Positions 17,214-26,257 of a DNA stretch of 64,000 bases are shown here, piece after piece. The notes under the pieces are model-generated. The model worked only from the letters and a program-made list of their open reading frames with translations. It had not been told where the DNA came from and searched no databases. The DNA lies in the NCBI GenBank assembly GCA_015068455.1, contig SVKO01000003.1:62001-126000 (forward strand). The letters are read 5' to 3'. The number at the start of each line of letters is the position of its first letter. Within the stretch, counting starts at the first letter, position 1. Both the position numbers and the translations under genes were made by a program. The DNA comes from Oscillospiraceae bacterium (GTDB taxonomy: Bacteria > Bacillota > Clostridia > Oscillospirales > Oscillospiraceae).

Positions 17214-17945
17214 ATGCGTGTGATCATCGCAGAAAATTACGAAAAGGCCAGCGCCATCGCCGCTGACATCATCGAAGCCATCGTCCGGGAGAACCCGGAG
17301 TGCACCCTCGGCCTCGCCACCGGCTCCAGCCCCGTCGGCATGTACCGGGAGCTGGCGCGCCGCTGCGCCGAAGAGGGCCTGGATTTCTCCAAGGTCCATT
17401 CCGTCAATCTGGATGAGTATGTCGGCCTGGAGCCCACCCACGATCAGAGCTACCGCTACTTCATGAACGACAATCTCTTCGACCATATCAACATCGACAA
17501 GGCCAACACCTATGTGGCCAAGGGCGTCGGCGACGTCGAGGCCAACCTGGCCGAGTTCAACGCCGTGCTGGACAAGGCTGACATTGCCGTGCAGGTCCTG
17601 GGCGTCGGCCCCGACGGCCATCTGGGCTTCAACGAGCCCGGCGACACCCTGTACGACGGCGCCCACAAGGAGGTCCTGGACCCCTCCACCATCGACGCCA
17701 ACCAGCGCTTCTTCGCCAGCCGCGACGATGTGCCCCGCTATGCCGTCACCATGGGCATGGGCAACATCATGCGCGCGCAGAAGCTCCTGATGATCGTTGC
17801 CGGCAACAAGCAGGACGCCATGCGCAAGCTGCTGATCGAGGACAAGATCGATCCCCATTGCCCCGCCACCTTCATGCGCATGCACCGCGACGCCACCGTC
17901 ATCCTGGAAAAGGCTCTGGCCGACGAGATCGGCTACAAGGGCTGA
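17214..17945 (+). CDS. nagB: Glucosamine-6-phosphate deaminase
   Basis: NagB interconverts glucosamine-6-phosphate and fructose-6-phosphate plus ammonia, opposing or feeding GlmM. The 243-residue protein starts at ATG 17214. It carries LGLATGSSPVGMYREL, the catalytic segment VNLDEYVGL, GVGPDGHLGFNEPG and a C-terminal HCPATFMRMHRD. It follows glmM and the acyltransferase after 214 bp of structured DNA and ends at a strong terminator, so these three genes form one amino-sugar locus. Confidence 0.96.
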   Translation: MRVIIAENYEKASAIAADIIEAIVRENPECTLGLATGSSPVGMYRELARRCAEEGLDFSKVHSVNLDEYVGLEPTHDQSYRYFMNDNLFDHINIDKANTYVAKGVGDVEANLAEFNAVLDKADIAVQVLGVGPDGHLGFNEPGDTLYDGAHKEVLDPSTIDANQRFFASRDDVPRYAVTMGMGNIMRAQKLLMIVAGNKQDAMRKLLIEDKIDPHCPATFMRMHRDATVILEKALADEIGYKG

Positions 17946-17980
17946 TCGGACGCCCGCCGCAGCAGATCCCAATAAACAGC

Positions 17981-18008
17981 AAACCCCCGGCCTCGGCCGG
18001 GGGTTTTT
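17981..18008 (+). terminator. Terminator of nagB
   Basis: AAACCCCCGGCC and GGCCGGGGGTTT form a 12-bp stem with a 2-nt gap, followed by T and G residues. Confidence 0.9.
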
Positions 18009-18059
18009 GTTTGTCAGAGCGCCAAAGCCTTCTCCCTGCATAACTGCTGAATTAGTCGT

Positions 18060-18245
18060 ATACGGCAGCCTGTTTCGTCGGCCTCCTCGGGGAGGGGGCT
18101 GTCAGCGAAGCTGACTGGGGGAGAATGCCGTACACCGACCATGTACGGGACAAAATCGGTGCAACGCAGAATCAAACCGCTCGCTGTGCCCCCTCAGTCT
18201 CCGCCTTCGGCGAAGACAGCGCTCTCCCGGAGGGAGCCAAGGGCG
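18060..18245. repeat. GC-rich dispersed inverted-repeat element
   Basis: Two related imperfect palindromes face each other: 18060-18133 (CTCGGGGAGGGGGCTGTCAG, GCTGACTGGGGGAG) and 18188-18243 (CCCCCTCAGTCTCCGCC, TCTCCCGGAGGGAGCC). The first is itself bracketed by TACGGCA / TGCCGTA. No gene is visible here. Confidence 0.6.
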
Positions 18246-18283
18246 TGCCGCAAATATGAGGGCAGCTTCAGATTGTTTTGTCT

Positions 18284-18425
18284 ATTCTGCCTCCGGCGGC
18301 CCCATTTCTTGTCCCGTCAAGAAATGGGGGAAAGAAACGGCCGGGGGAAGATTCCGATTTCTTCCCCCGGACCCCTATTTGAAACGGCGCAAGGGGCGTG
18401 TCCCCTTGCGAATCCCCCCGGCTCA
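18284..18425. repeat. Dispersed ~140-bp repeat B, copy 1
   Basis: Starts TCTGCCTCCGGCGG and contains TTCTTGTCCCGTCAAGAA, AAGATTCCGATTTCTTCCCC, CCTATTTGAAACGGCGCAAG and CCCCTTGCGAATCCCCCC. The same segments recur in the same order at 26006-26140. Confidence 0.85.
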
Positions 18426-18464
18426 GAGTATTTCCACTTTCTGCCACAGAATTACCCTTTTCGC

Positions 18465-19025
18465 TCAATTCTCCTCAATCAGGCTTTTCTCCATGGGGAT
18501 GCCGTACCGTTCTGCCACTGCTGTGACAAAGGGTTCTGTGCGCTCGTTGATCGGAACGGCGATCCGATTTGGATTGGAAAAAATATACCCGAACGGCTCC
18601 ATCGCCTGGCATCGGATCAGCGCGTTCTCCCGCCCCTTGACGAACACATAGCAGTCCACGGGCGGAATATATATGCCGGGGCCCTTCGATTCTTCGATTT
18701 TTGTGATTTGGATTACGGATACCTCCGCCCAGGAAAAGGAGCGGCGCATTTTTTTGCTCGTCGATTCGGTCTGTATTCCGGATTCTGACAGCACAAACCG
18801 CGCATTTGACTCATAGCCGAATCGTCTGTAGAAAACCATGAAAACCGCAAAGAAAACAAGCATCAACAGGGGAAGGAGCTGAATCGGGCCGAGAAAAAAC
18901 GCGGATACAAAGATGACTAAAAGACAGAGAACAAGCAGGATATGCCCTGTTTTTCTTCGCTTACGCGCTTCCTCACGTAATTGGCCGTTCAGATAACAAT
19001 AGCCGGTTACTTTTTCATCGTTCAT
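18465..19025 (-). CDS. Two-TM membrane protein with a PH-like (YcxB-type) cytoplasmic domain
   Basis: The 186-residue protein starts at ATG 19025 after GGAAGGAGG. A hydrophilic start of about 38 residues leads into a hydrophobic hairpin (residues 45-85, LVLCLLVIFVSAFFLG) and then a C-terminal beta-rich domain (FVLSESGIQTES, FSWAEVSVIQITK, CYVFVKGRENALI). This matches the layout of YcxB-like bacterial PH proteins; the assignment rests on pattern only. Two dispersed repeats lie directly beyond its 3' end. No operon partner. Confidence 0.65.
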   Translation of the reverse strand: MNDEKVTGYCYLNGQLREEARKRRKTGHILLVLCLLVIFVSAFFLGPIQLLPLLMLVFFAVFMVFYRRFGYESNARFVLSESGIQTESTSKKMRRSFSWAEVSVIQITKIEESKGPGIYIPPVDCYVFVKGRENALIRCQAMEPFGYIFSNPNRIAVPINERTEPFVTAVAERYGIPMEKSLIEEN

Positions 19026-19318
19026 GCCCCTGCCTCCTTCCGGAAAACCGCCTGTCCACATTGTACCATAGCTGCCATCCGCGGTCAATGAAAAGCAGGA
19101 AACCGTTCGCGCCGACCGCCCCCTCGCCCGCCCTCTAAAATAATTCGGACGCACCGTAAAAATGCGGAAAAGAGGCGGGGACGGACGTAAAAAACCCGTC
19201 CCGCTTTTTGTGTCGCTTTCACAAAAAACAAATCAGGGGTTGGGTTTATATCGCTTTTTCGGGAAAAATCTGCTATAAATGAATCAGAATCAACTCCAAA
19301 TGAAAGGAGCGAAGAACT

Positions 19319-22300
19319 GTGAAAAGAACCATCCTGCGGCGGACGCTGGCCCTTGCCCTGTGCCTGGCGATGCTCGCGTCCGTCATGCCCGCGATCTCAG
19401 CCGCCGACTACGACGGCTGGACCTCGTTCACGGCGGATTTCTCCCAGCAGGACCACGAGATTTGCCACATGGCCATGGGCTGCCTCTACGGCATCGGCGA
19501 GGAGGACGTGCCCACCTCCAACCTGCTCACCCCCATCCGGCCCTATACCTTCGAGCAGAAGGCCCCGGACGGTCTGCAGCATCCCAATGCCGACGCCGTG
19601 CTGACCGCCAAGACCTTCCTGGAGTCCGGCGGCAGATGGATCGAGGTGGGCTGCCCGGACATCAAGGCCAACTGGTACTATGAGGAGAGCCCCTTCCAGA
19701 GCGCCGCCAACTACGCCCTGTACAAGCGGCAGCTCCGCGAAATGGCGGAAAAATGCGTCGAGGCAGGCCTGTCCGGCCACTGCGTGTACAACATCTTCAA
19801 CGAGACCGACGACGGCTCCAATACCTGGAACGTGGCCAACGACGTGTGGTTCGCCGCCTGGAAGGATTTCGTCGAGACCATCCGCGCGGTGGATCCCCTG
19901 GCCCGGTTCTCCGGCCCCGGCTTCGCCAATCACAATATGAATTTCCTGCGGGCGTGGATCCCCTGGTGCATCGAGAACGACTGCGCCCCCTTCCAGGTGA
20001 CCCTGCACTGCCTGACCGACGGCCGCTACAACTCCATGGACTCCGACATCGCCACCGTGCGCAGCATCTGCGACCAGGCCGGCCTGCAGGATTATGAGAT
20101 CTGCGCCAACGAGTACGCCCATCATCAGAATCTGGGCAATCCCGCGGGCCTGATCAAGTACGTCGCCACCCTGGAGGACAACCGCGCCAGCGGCTGCCTG
20201 GCCTACTGGCACGTGGGCAACGCCCTGGACGACCTGGCCGCCGACGCCAACGAGCCCAACGGCGCCTGGTGGATGTACAAGATGTACGCCGACATGTCCG
20301 GCAAGACCGTCAAGTGCAGCACCTCCACCTCCAAGATGAACCTCTACGGCCTGGCCTCCATCGACGAGGGCAAAAAGACCGCCTATGCCCTGTTCGGCGG
20401 CGATCACCAGGGCGATGAAGTCCTGTACATGAAGGGCCTGAACAAGACCGAGGCATTCGCAGAGAGCAAGTTCGCCCTGGTCACCCTGCGAACCACCGCC
20501 TATTCCGGCACCTACGGCCCCTCCCTTGGCCCGGATCTGGTCTATCGCCGCGTGCTGCCCATCGTGGACGGCACGGTCTCCATCCCCGCCGAGGGCGCCC
20601 TGGCGACGAACGTCTTCTACGCCACCGCCATCCCCGTGGAGAAGGACAGCGATCCCGCCGAGGTCGAAGGCCCCTGGAGAGCCGTCTATGAGGGCGAAGC
20701 CGCCCAGCGGGCCGGCGGCGCTTCCACCGTCAGCTCCAACACCAACTATCCCGCCTCCGGCGGCTCCCTGGCGAGTCTGCCCAATACCGGCGCGAGCCTG
20801 ACCTTCAGCGTCAGCGTGCCCAAGGAGAGCTTCTACGAGCTGCGCTTCGTCTACGGCATGGACACCGGCTCCAACCCCAACAACATGAACAGCCACGCCC
20901 CCCGCATGGGCAAGCTGGACGTGACCATCGACGGCGACGAGGAAAACGTGGAAACCATCGTCCTGGACAACACCCTGCAGCAGCTCACCTGCGACAACGT
21001 GACGCTTCCGCTCAACCCCATCCTGACCGAGGGCCAGCACACCATCAAGATCCAGCCCAACGCCGAATCCGCCGGCTTCCCCATCGTCGACTGCCTCTAT
21101 GTCACGGAGAAGAATGTGCCCACGGCGGAGAGCGAGGATCGGGTCTTTGAGGCAGAGGAGGCCAGCTTCAACGTCCTGGGCGGTCTCAAGTCCAGCCCCG
21201 TGCGCATCGAGCGCGCCAAGGAGGGCTTCCAGGGCCCCGGCTACGTGACGGGCCTCGGCATGAAGGTCCATCAGGGCGCGGGCATCCGCTTCGCGGTGTG
21301 CGTCAAGGACAACGGCTACTACAACCTGACCCTGCGCTACCGGAGCCAGACCGATGAGACCGTCGGCCTCTACCTGCGCAACACCGCCCTGTCCCTCTAT
21401 CACAAGGTCAAGGACGTCACGATCCCCGCCAGCGACGAATGGGCGACCATCGACGCCATGCTCTATCTGGAAAAGGGCATGAATCTCGTCGATCTGGACG
21501 CCTCCTCCAACGATCTGCAGCTTGACAATATCACCGTGCGCGCCAACGTCACCGCCGGCTCCAACACCACCACCGTGCAGGCCGAGGACTGCGAGCTCAC
21601 CGGCGCCGTCGAGACGGCCCGGAGCGACTATGCTTCCGGCGGGACCTACGTGAAGGGCATGGCGGGCAGCGCCGACGCATCCAACAAGCTCACGCTCAAG
21701 GTCACCCCGATGCTTTATGGCTTCCTGCCCCTCGGCGCCGGGAAATATCAGCTGGACATCTACTATTCCGACAATGAGCTCTTCGGCAACCACGGCACCA
21801 ACGTTGCCCTGGTGGACCGCTACTTCACCATGTCCGTCAACGGCGGACGGCCGCAGAACATCTGCTTCCGCAACACCTATTCCGGCGACTGCTTCCGCGT
21901 CAAGACCGTGACGGTGGAGCTTCAGGCGGGCGAGAACGTCATCGAATTCTGGAACGACGACTCCCGCGAGTACCGCCGCAGCCAGGGCGGCACGATCGTG
22001 CTGAAGAACTACGCGCCGAACGTGGATAAATTCGCCGTCAGCCCCGTTACCACGCCCCTGGCCTTCGCCGAGCATGAACACGAGACCGTCCTCCGGGACT
22101 ACAAGGCGCCCACCTGCATCAGCCCCGGCTTCAGCGGCGACAAGGTCTGCAAGCTCTGCGGCGCCACCGTGGAGACCGGCACAGAGATCCCGGCCAAGGG
22201 CCACGCCCTCGTGCACCACGAGGCCCAGGCCCCCGGCTGCCTTGTCGAGGGTTGGAAGGAATACGATACCTGCGAAAACTGCAGCTACACCACCTATGAG

Positions 22301-23818
22301 GCAGTGGAGCCCGTGGGCCACGACTGGGACGAGGGCGTCGTCACCCTGGAGCCGACAACCACCGCCTTCGGCGTCAGGACATTTACATGCAGGCGCTGCG
22401 GCGAGACCAAAACCAAAAAGATCCCGCCCATCGGCTATGAGCTGCCGGCGGATATCGACTTCACGAGCGCGGAGGACGCGGACGCCTATGAGATCGTCGG
22501 CAGGACGGGCGCGCAGCTCACCGGCGACGGCCTGGTGATCAAGACCACCCGCAACGCCGTGGAGCCCTGCAACGGCCAGAACTCCGGCGACCAGGCCAAC
22601 ACGGCCGAGGATCTGATCCGCTATCCGCTGCTGAACGTCGTGCCGTGGGCCGCCACCCTGGAATTTGATTTCGATCCCAGCGCCAACAACGGCTATTATC
22701 AGTTCTTCGGCTTCTATGCGGCTGAGGGCGAGGATTATCAGAATATGTGCGGCATCCGCGGCGGCGACGGCGCCCTGCAGGACTTCCTGCGCGTGGGCGG
22801 CGAGATCACCGCCGACACCGACGGCGTCAAATCCAGCCCCGGTCTGGCCTCCGCAGGCACCTACTGGTTCCGCATCGAGTGGGACGGCGACAGCTCCTAC
22901 ATCTGCTATCGCTCCTCCGACGGCGAAAACTTTACCGAGATGTTCCGCTACGAAAATACAGGCATCGACCCGGAGTACATCGTCATCGACGCCTACACCG
23001 GCATGACCGAGGGCTACACCTTCACGCTGAAATCCCTGACCTTCGAGGGGACCGGAAACGTGCCGGTGGACAAATCCGCGCTGGTCAAGGCCATTGAGGA
23101 CGCCGAGAAGATCGAGAAGGACAAGTATACCGACGAGAGCGTGGCCGCCCTCGAGAAGGCCCTGGAGGACGCCAGGGCCGTGGGCGAGGATGCCGACCAG
23201 GCCGCCGTCGACGCCGCCGCCGCGGCCCTGAGGGCCGCCATCGATGCGCTGGAAGAAAAGCCCGTCATCGAGCCGCCGTTCCTCTTCGACGACGTCAGGG
23301 ACGAGGGCAAGTTCTACTTCGATCCCGTCTACTGGGCCTATGAGCATACGCCGCAGATCACCAAGGGCACCGACGATACCCACTTCGGCCCCGACAACCC
23401 CTGCACCAGAGGCCATGTCGTGACCTTCCTGTGGCGCGCCGCCGGCGAGCCCGCGCCCAAGAGCACGCAGACCCCGTTCACCGACCTCAAGCCGGGCGCC
23501 TTCTATGAGAAGGCCGTGGCCTGGGCCGTGGAGGAAGGCATCACCAAGGGTCTGAGCGACACCGCCTTCGGCCCGGACGCCACCTGCACGAGAGGCCAGA
23601 TCGTGACCTTCCTGTGGCGCTTCAAGGGCGAACCCGCCCCCGCGAGCACCACGACGCCGTTCACGGACGTGAACCCCAACGGCTACTACATGAAGGCCGT
23701 GGCCTGGGCTGTGGAGGAAGGCGTCACCAAGGGCCTGAGCGACACCGCCTTCGGTCCGGACGCCACCTGCACCAGAGGCCAGGTCGTGACCTTCCTGTTC
23801 CGCGCCGACAAGGCGTAG
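19319..23818 (+). CDS. SLH protein 3: clan GH-A (GH39-like) glycoside hydrolase with CBM-like domains and three SLH repeats
   Basis: The 1499-residue protein starts at GTG 19319 after AAAGGAG, with an extended -10 (TGCTATAAA, 19271-19279) upstream. The signal peptide spans about residues 1-28. Residues 30-430 look like a (beta/alpha)8 hydrolase: NIFNETDDG puts a candidate acid/base Glu at residue 162, and EICANEYAHH puts a candidate nucleophile at Glu265, as in GH39-like xylosidases. Three CBM6/35-like domains (about 455-595, 604-745, 748-905), a Cys-rich zinc-ribbon-like module (918-1040), a concanavalin-like domain (1041-1240), a FIVAR-like helix pair and SLH repeats (1321-1498) follow. Substrate is not proven; a plant or host glycan is likely. 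Confidence 0.82.
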   Translation: MKRTILRRTLALALCLAMLASVMPAISAADYDGWTSFTADFSQQDHEICHMAMGCLYGIGEEDVPTSNLLTPIRPYTFEQKAPDGLQHPNADAVLTAKTFLESGGRWIEVGCPDIKANWYYEESPFQSAANYALYKRQLREMAEKCVEAGLSGHCVYNIFNETDDGSNTWNVANDVWFAAWKDFVETIRAVDPLARFSGPGFANHNMNFLRAWIPWCIENDCAPFQVTLHCLTDGRYNSMDSDIATVRSICDQAGLQDYEICANEYAHHQNLGNPAGLIKYVATLEDNRASGCLAYWHVGNALDDLAADANEPNGAWWMYKMYADMSGKTVKCSTSTSKMNLYGLASIDEGKKTAYALFGGDHQGDEVLYMKGLNKTEAFAESKFALVTLRTTAYSGTYGPSLGPDLVYRRVLPIVDGTVSIPAEGALATNVFYATAIPVEKDSDPAEVEGPWRAVYEGEAAQRAGGASTVSSNTNYPASGGSLASLPNTGASLTFSVSVPKESFYELRFVYGMDTGSNPNNMNSHAPRMGKLDVTIDGDEENVETIVLDNTLQQLTCDNVTLPLNPILTEGQHTIKIQPNAESAGFPIVDCLYVTEKNVPTAESEDRVFEAEEASFNVLGGLKSSPVRIERAKEGFQGPGYVTGLGMKVHQGAGIRFAVCVKDNGYYNLTLRYRSQTDETVGLYLRNTALSLYHKVKDVTIPASDEWATIDAMLYLEKGMNLVDLDASSNDLQLDNITVRANVTAGSNTTTVQAEDCELTGAVETARSDYASGGTYVKGMAGSADASNKLTLKVTPMLYGFLPLGAGKYQLDIYYSDNELFGNHGTNVALVDRYFTMSVNGGRPQNICFRNTYSGDCFRVKTVTVELQAGENVIEFWNDDSREYRRSQGGTIVLKNYAPNVDKFAVSPVTTPLAFAEHEHETVLRDYKAPTCISPGFSGDKVCKLCGATVETGTEIPAKGHALVHHEAQAPGCLVEGWKEYDTCENCSYTTYEAVEPVGHDWDEGVVTLEPTTTAFGVRTFTCRRCGETKTKKIPPIGYELPADIDFTSAEDADAYEIVGRTGAQLTGDGLVIKTTRNAVEPCNGQNSGDQANTAEDLIRYPLLNVVPWAATLEFDFDPSANNGYYQFFGFYAAEGEDYQNMCGIRGGDGALQDFLRVGGEITADTDGVKSSPGLASAGTYWFRIEWDGDSSYICYRSSDGENFTEMFRYENTGIDPEYIVIDAYTGMTEGYTFTLKSLTFEGTGNVPVDKSALVKAIEDAEKIEKDKYTDESVAALEKALEDARAVGEDADQAAVDAAAAALRAAIDALEEKPVIEPPFLFDDVRDEGKFYFDPVYWAYEHTPQITKGTDDTHFGPDNPCTRGHVVTFLWRAAGEPAPKSTQTPFTDLKPGAFYEKAVAWAVEEGITKGLSDTAFGPDATCTRGQIVTFLWRFKGEPAPASTTTPFTDVNPNGYYMKAVAWAVEEGVTKGLSDTAFGPDATCTRGQVVTFLFRADKA

Positions 23819-23830
23819 GCAAACAAGCGG

Positions 23831-23862
23831 AAAAGGAGCGCGGAAACGCGCTCCTTTTCTTT
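23831..23862 (+). terminator. Terminator of SLH gene 3
   Basis: AAAAGGAGCGCG and CGCGCTCCTTTT pair across GAAA. Unlike the other SLH genes, this one lacks the conserved 3' region. Confidence 0.85.
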
Positions 23863-23951
23863 GGAAATAATCGCCTGTGCGCTTATCGTTTGCCGGGAAC
23901 CGGAAAAACAGGCCTTGTCACGGGCCCCGTCTCAAGTTTCCGCCATTTCGA

Positions 23952-23997
23952 ATGATTCAAAACATATGTTGAACTTTTGAATCATGTGCCATATAAT
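23952..23997 (+). promoter_or_regulatory. Sigma-A promoter of SLH gene 4 flanked by an 11-bp perfect inverted repeat
   Basis: TTGAAC (23969-23974), 17-nt spacer, TATAAT (23992-23997). ATGATTCAAAA (23952-23962) and TTTTGAATCAT (23975-23985) are perfect inverted copies bracketing the -35, an arrangement typical of an operator. Confidence 0.75.
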
Positions 23998-24051
23998 AGG
24001 CATACATACTCCACAGGCTTTGTTCTGAGACAATCACAAAGAGGAAAAGAA

Positions 24052-25929
24052 ATGAAAAAGAATGCTGAAAAATTAACAGGAAAAAGATGGATTGCGATCC
24101 TGCTCCTATTTTCGGTCATGGTTTCCGTCCTGCCTGCCCTTTCGATCTCCGCCCTGGCTGCGGACGGCCCTTCCGGCACCTGCGGAGACGGGCTGAAATG
24201 GAGCTTTGATACAAGCACGGGCAAGCTGACCATTAGGGGCAGCGGAGCAATGGATGACTACGCGTATGATCCTGCCGGTGATCCCGGGGGACGGATGGCC
24301 CCCTGGTATGATTATCTGGAAAGCATCCGGACTGTCGACCTGCCCGATGGGCTGACGCACATCGGCGATTACGCATTTTGCCGTTCGTTGATTACGGAAA
24401 TAATGATTCCGGAAAGCGTCACGAGTATCGGCCCGGATGCCTTCGAAGCATGTGAGAGCCTGCAGTCGATCAATGTGGAGCCGGAAAATTCCGCATTCTG
24501 CAGCGAAGCAGGCGTTCTGTTCAGCAAGGATAAAACGGAACTGATCCGGTATCCGGAAGGGAAAGCAGGCAGATACGACATCCGGGCCGAGGTGATAAAG
24601 CTCGGAGAGCACGCGTTCCGGAATTGCAGCGGCCTGACGGGACTGGACATCCAGGGCGGTCTCAGGCAGATTGGCGAAAAGCAATTCGCTGACTGCAGGA
24701 ATCTGAGACGTGTTTCCATCTATGGCGACATGGAGAGCATCGGCGCCTTGGCATTCGCGGACTGTGTCAGCCTTGAAAATTTCGAGATTCTGTCTCACAA
24801 GACGGAAATCGGAGCTGAAGCGTTCCTTGGGTGCAGCAGCCTGACCGAAGTGCTGCTCCCGACTGATTTGAAGAACATGAGCACCGGACTCTTCAAAGGA
24901 TGCACCTCGTTAAAAAAAATGACGATTCCTTCCAGCGTGACGACGGTCGGATCGTCGGCGTTCAGCGGCTGTACCGCTCTGGAGCGTGTCGGGATCGAGT
25001 TTGGCGTACAGGGAATTGAAAGCCGGGCATTTGAGAACTGCAGCAGCTTGAAGCAGATTGAGATCCCGGGAACCATCAGTACGATCGGCGCCGGCGTTTT
25101 TGAAGGCTGCAGCAACCTGACGGACGTAACGATTTACGACGGCGTGACCGGCATCGGCGAGTCCGCATTTGAAGGCTGCACCAATCTTAGAAATGTCATT
25201 GTCCCGAAGAGTGTGAAAGAGATCGGGCCCCGGGCATTTACCGGCTGCGTAAGCATGGACTACCTTGCGGTCATGAACGAAACATGCCGGATTTCCTTCT
25301 CTGAACTGCCTGCAGGCACGGAGATCCGCGGCAGCAGCGGGTCCGCGGCGGAAGCGTACGCGAAGGAAAACGGCCATGTGTTCGGAGCCCTGTCACGGGC
25401 CGGTTTTGCCGACGTACCGGAGAAGGCCTTCTATGGCGATCCCGTCGCATGGGCGGTGGAGAACGGGATCACAAACGGGACGGAACCGTACACCTTCAGC
25501 CCGGATCAGACCTGTACCCGGGATCAGGTGGTCACGTTCCTGTGGCGTGCCGCCGGCGAGCCGGAGCCCAAGAGCACGCAGACCCCGTTCACCGACCTCC
25601 AGCCCGGCGCCTTCTATGAGAAGGCCGTGGCCTGGGCCGTGGAGGAAGGCATCACCAAGGGCCAGACGGACACCACCTTCGGCCCGGACGCCACCTGCAC
25701 GAGAGGCCAGGTCGTGACCTTCCTGTGGCGCTTTAAGGGCCAGCCCGCGCCCAAGAGCACACAGACGCCGTTCACGGATGTGAACCCCAACGGCTACTAC
25801 ATGAAGGCCGTGGCCTGGGCTGTGGAGGAAGGCGTCACCAAGGGCCTGAGCAAAACCACGTTCGGTCCGGACGCCACCTGCACCAGAGGCCAGGTCGTGA
25901 CCTTCCTGTACCGGGCAGCGGCGGAATAA
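24052..25929 (+). CDS. SLH protein 4: BspA-like leucine-rich-repeat surface protein with three SLH repeats
   Basis: The start is ATG 24052 after AGAGGAAAAG; the product has 625 residues with a signal peptide ending near residue 38. Residues 40-430 carry repeats of the LRR_5/BspA type (LTHIGDYAFCRS, VTSIGPDAFEACESLQSI, TGIGESAFEGCTNLRNVIV). BspA-family repeats usually mediate adhesion to host or matrix proteins or to other bacteria. Residues about 450-625 hold three SLH repeats; the first is diverged (TRDQ), the other two near-identical to those of its neighbours. The gene has its own promoter with an operator-like palindrome, so its expression may be switchable. Confidence 0.88.
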   Translation: MKKNAEKLTGKRWIAILLLFSVMVSVLPALSISALAADGPSGTCGDGLKWSFDTSTGKLTIRGSGAMDDYAYDPAGDPGGRMAPWYDYLESIRTVDLPDGLTHIGDYAFCRSLITEIMIPESVTSIGPDAFEACESLQSINVEPENSAFCSEAGVLFSKDKTELIRYPEGKAGRYDIRAEVIKLGEHAFRNCSGLTGLDIQGGLRQIGEKQFADCRNLRRVSIYGDMESIGALAFADCVSLENFEILSHKTEIGAEAFLGCSSLTEVLLPTDLKNMSTGLFKGCTSLKKMTIPSSVTTVGSSAFSGCTALERVGIEFGVQGIESRAFENCSSLKQIEIPGTISTIGAGVFEGCSNLTDVTIYDGVTGIGESAFEGCTNLRNVIVPKSVKEIGPRAFTGCVSMDYLAVMNETCRISFSELPAGTEIRGSSGSAAEAYAKENGHVFGALSRAGFADVPEKAFYGDPVAWAVENGITNGTEPYTFSPDQTCTRDQVVTFLWRAAGEPEPKSTQTPFTDLQPGAFYEKAVAWAVEEGITKGQTDTTFGPDATCTRGQVVTFLWRFKGQPAPKSTQTPFTDVNPNGYYMKAVAWAVEEGVTKGLSKTTFGPDATCTRGQVVTFLYRAAAE

Positions 25930-25969
25930 GCGACCGCTTCTGCATCCCGAAACAACTGCACAAAAAACA

Positions 25970-26001
25970 GCCGGGGCTGCATCCGCAGCCCCGGCATTTT
26001 T
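25970..26001 (+). terminator. Terminator of SLH gene 4
   Basis: An 11-bp stem identical to the one after SLH gene 1 (4790), with loop ATCC, followed by T5. Confidence 0.9.
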
Positions 26002-26005
26002 AGGT

Positions 26006-26140
26006 TCTGCCTCCGGCGGGCTCCTTTCTTGTCCCGTCAAGAAAGGAGCAAAAGAAACGGCCGGGGGGAAGATTCCGATTTCTTCCCCCCGGGCCCCCTA
26101 TTTGAAACGGCGCAAGGGGAGTGTCCCCTTGCGAATCCCC
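26006..26140. repeat. Dispersed ~140-bp repeat B, copy 2
   Basis: Carries the same ordered segments as 18284-18425, with small length differences in the C/G runs. Here it lies between the SLH 4 terminator and the REP block. Confidence 0.85.
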
Positions 26141-26250
26141 CCGCCCGCCGAATCTCGGTGGAATGAAATGGTCAAACGATGGCTTTCCTGTCAGAACGGA
26201 GAAGCGTTTTCCGACCTCCAAAGTCAACACATAGAACCGTCCCCTGTGTA
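26138..26250. repeat. REP copy e plus conserved flank (inverted duplicate of 11535-11648)
   Basis: Reverse-complement match to 11535-11648 over about 110 bp, including the REP unit 26226-26250 (AACACATAGAACCGTCCCC, TGTGT). It separates repeat B from the membrane-protein gene. Confidence 0.85.
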
Positions 26251-26257
26251 GCAAACA

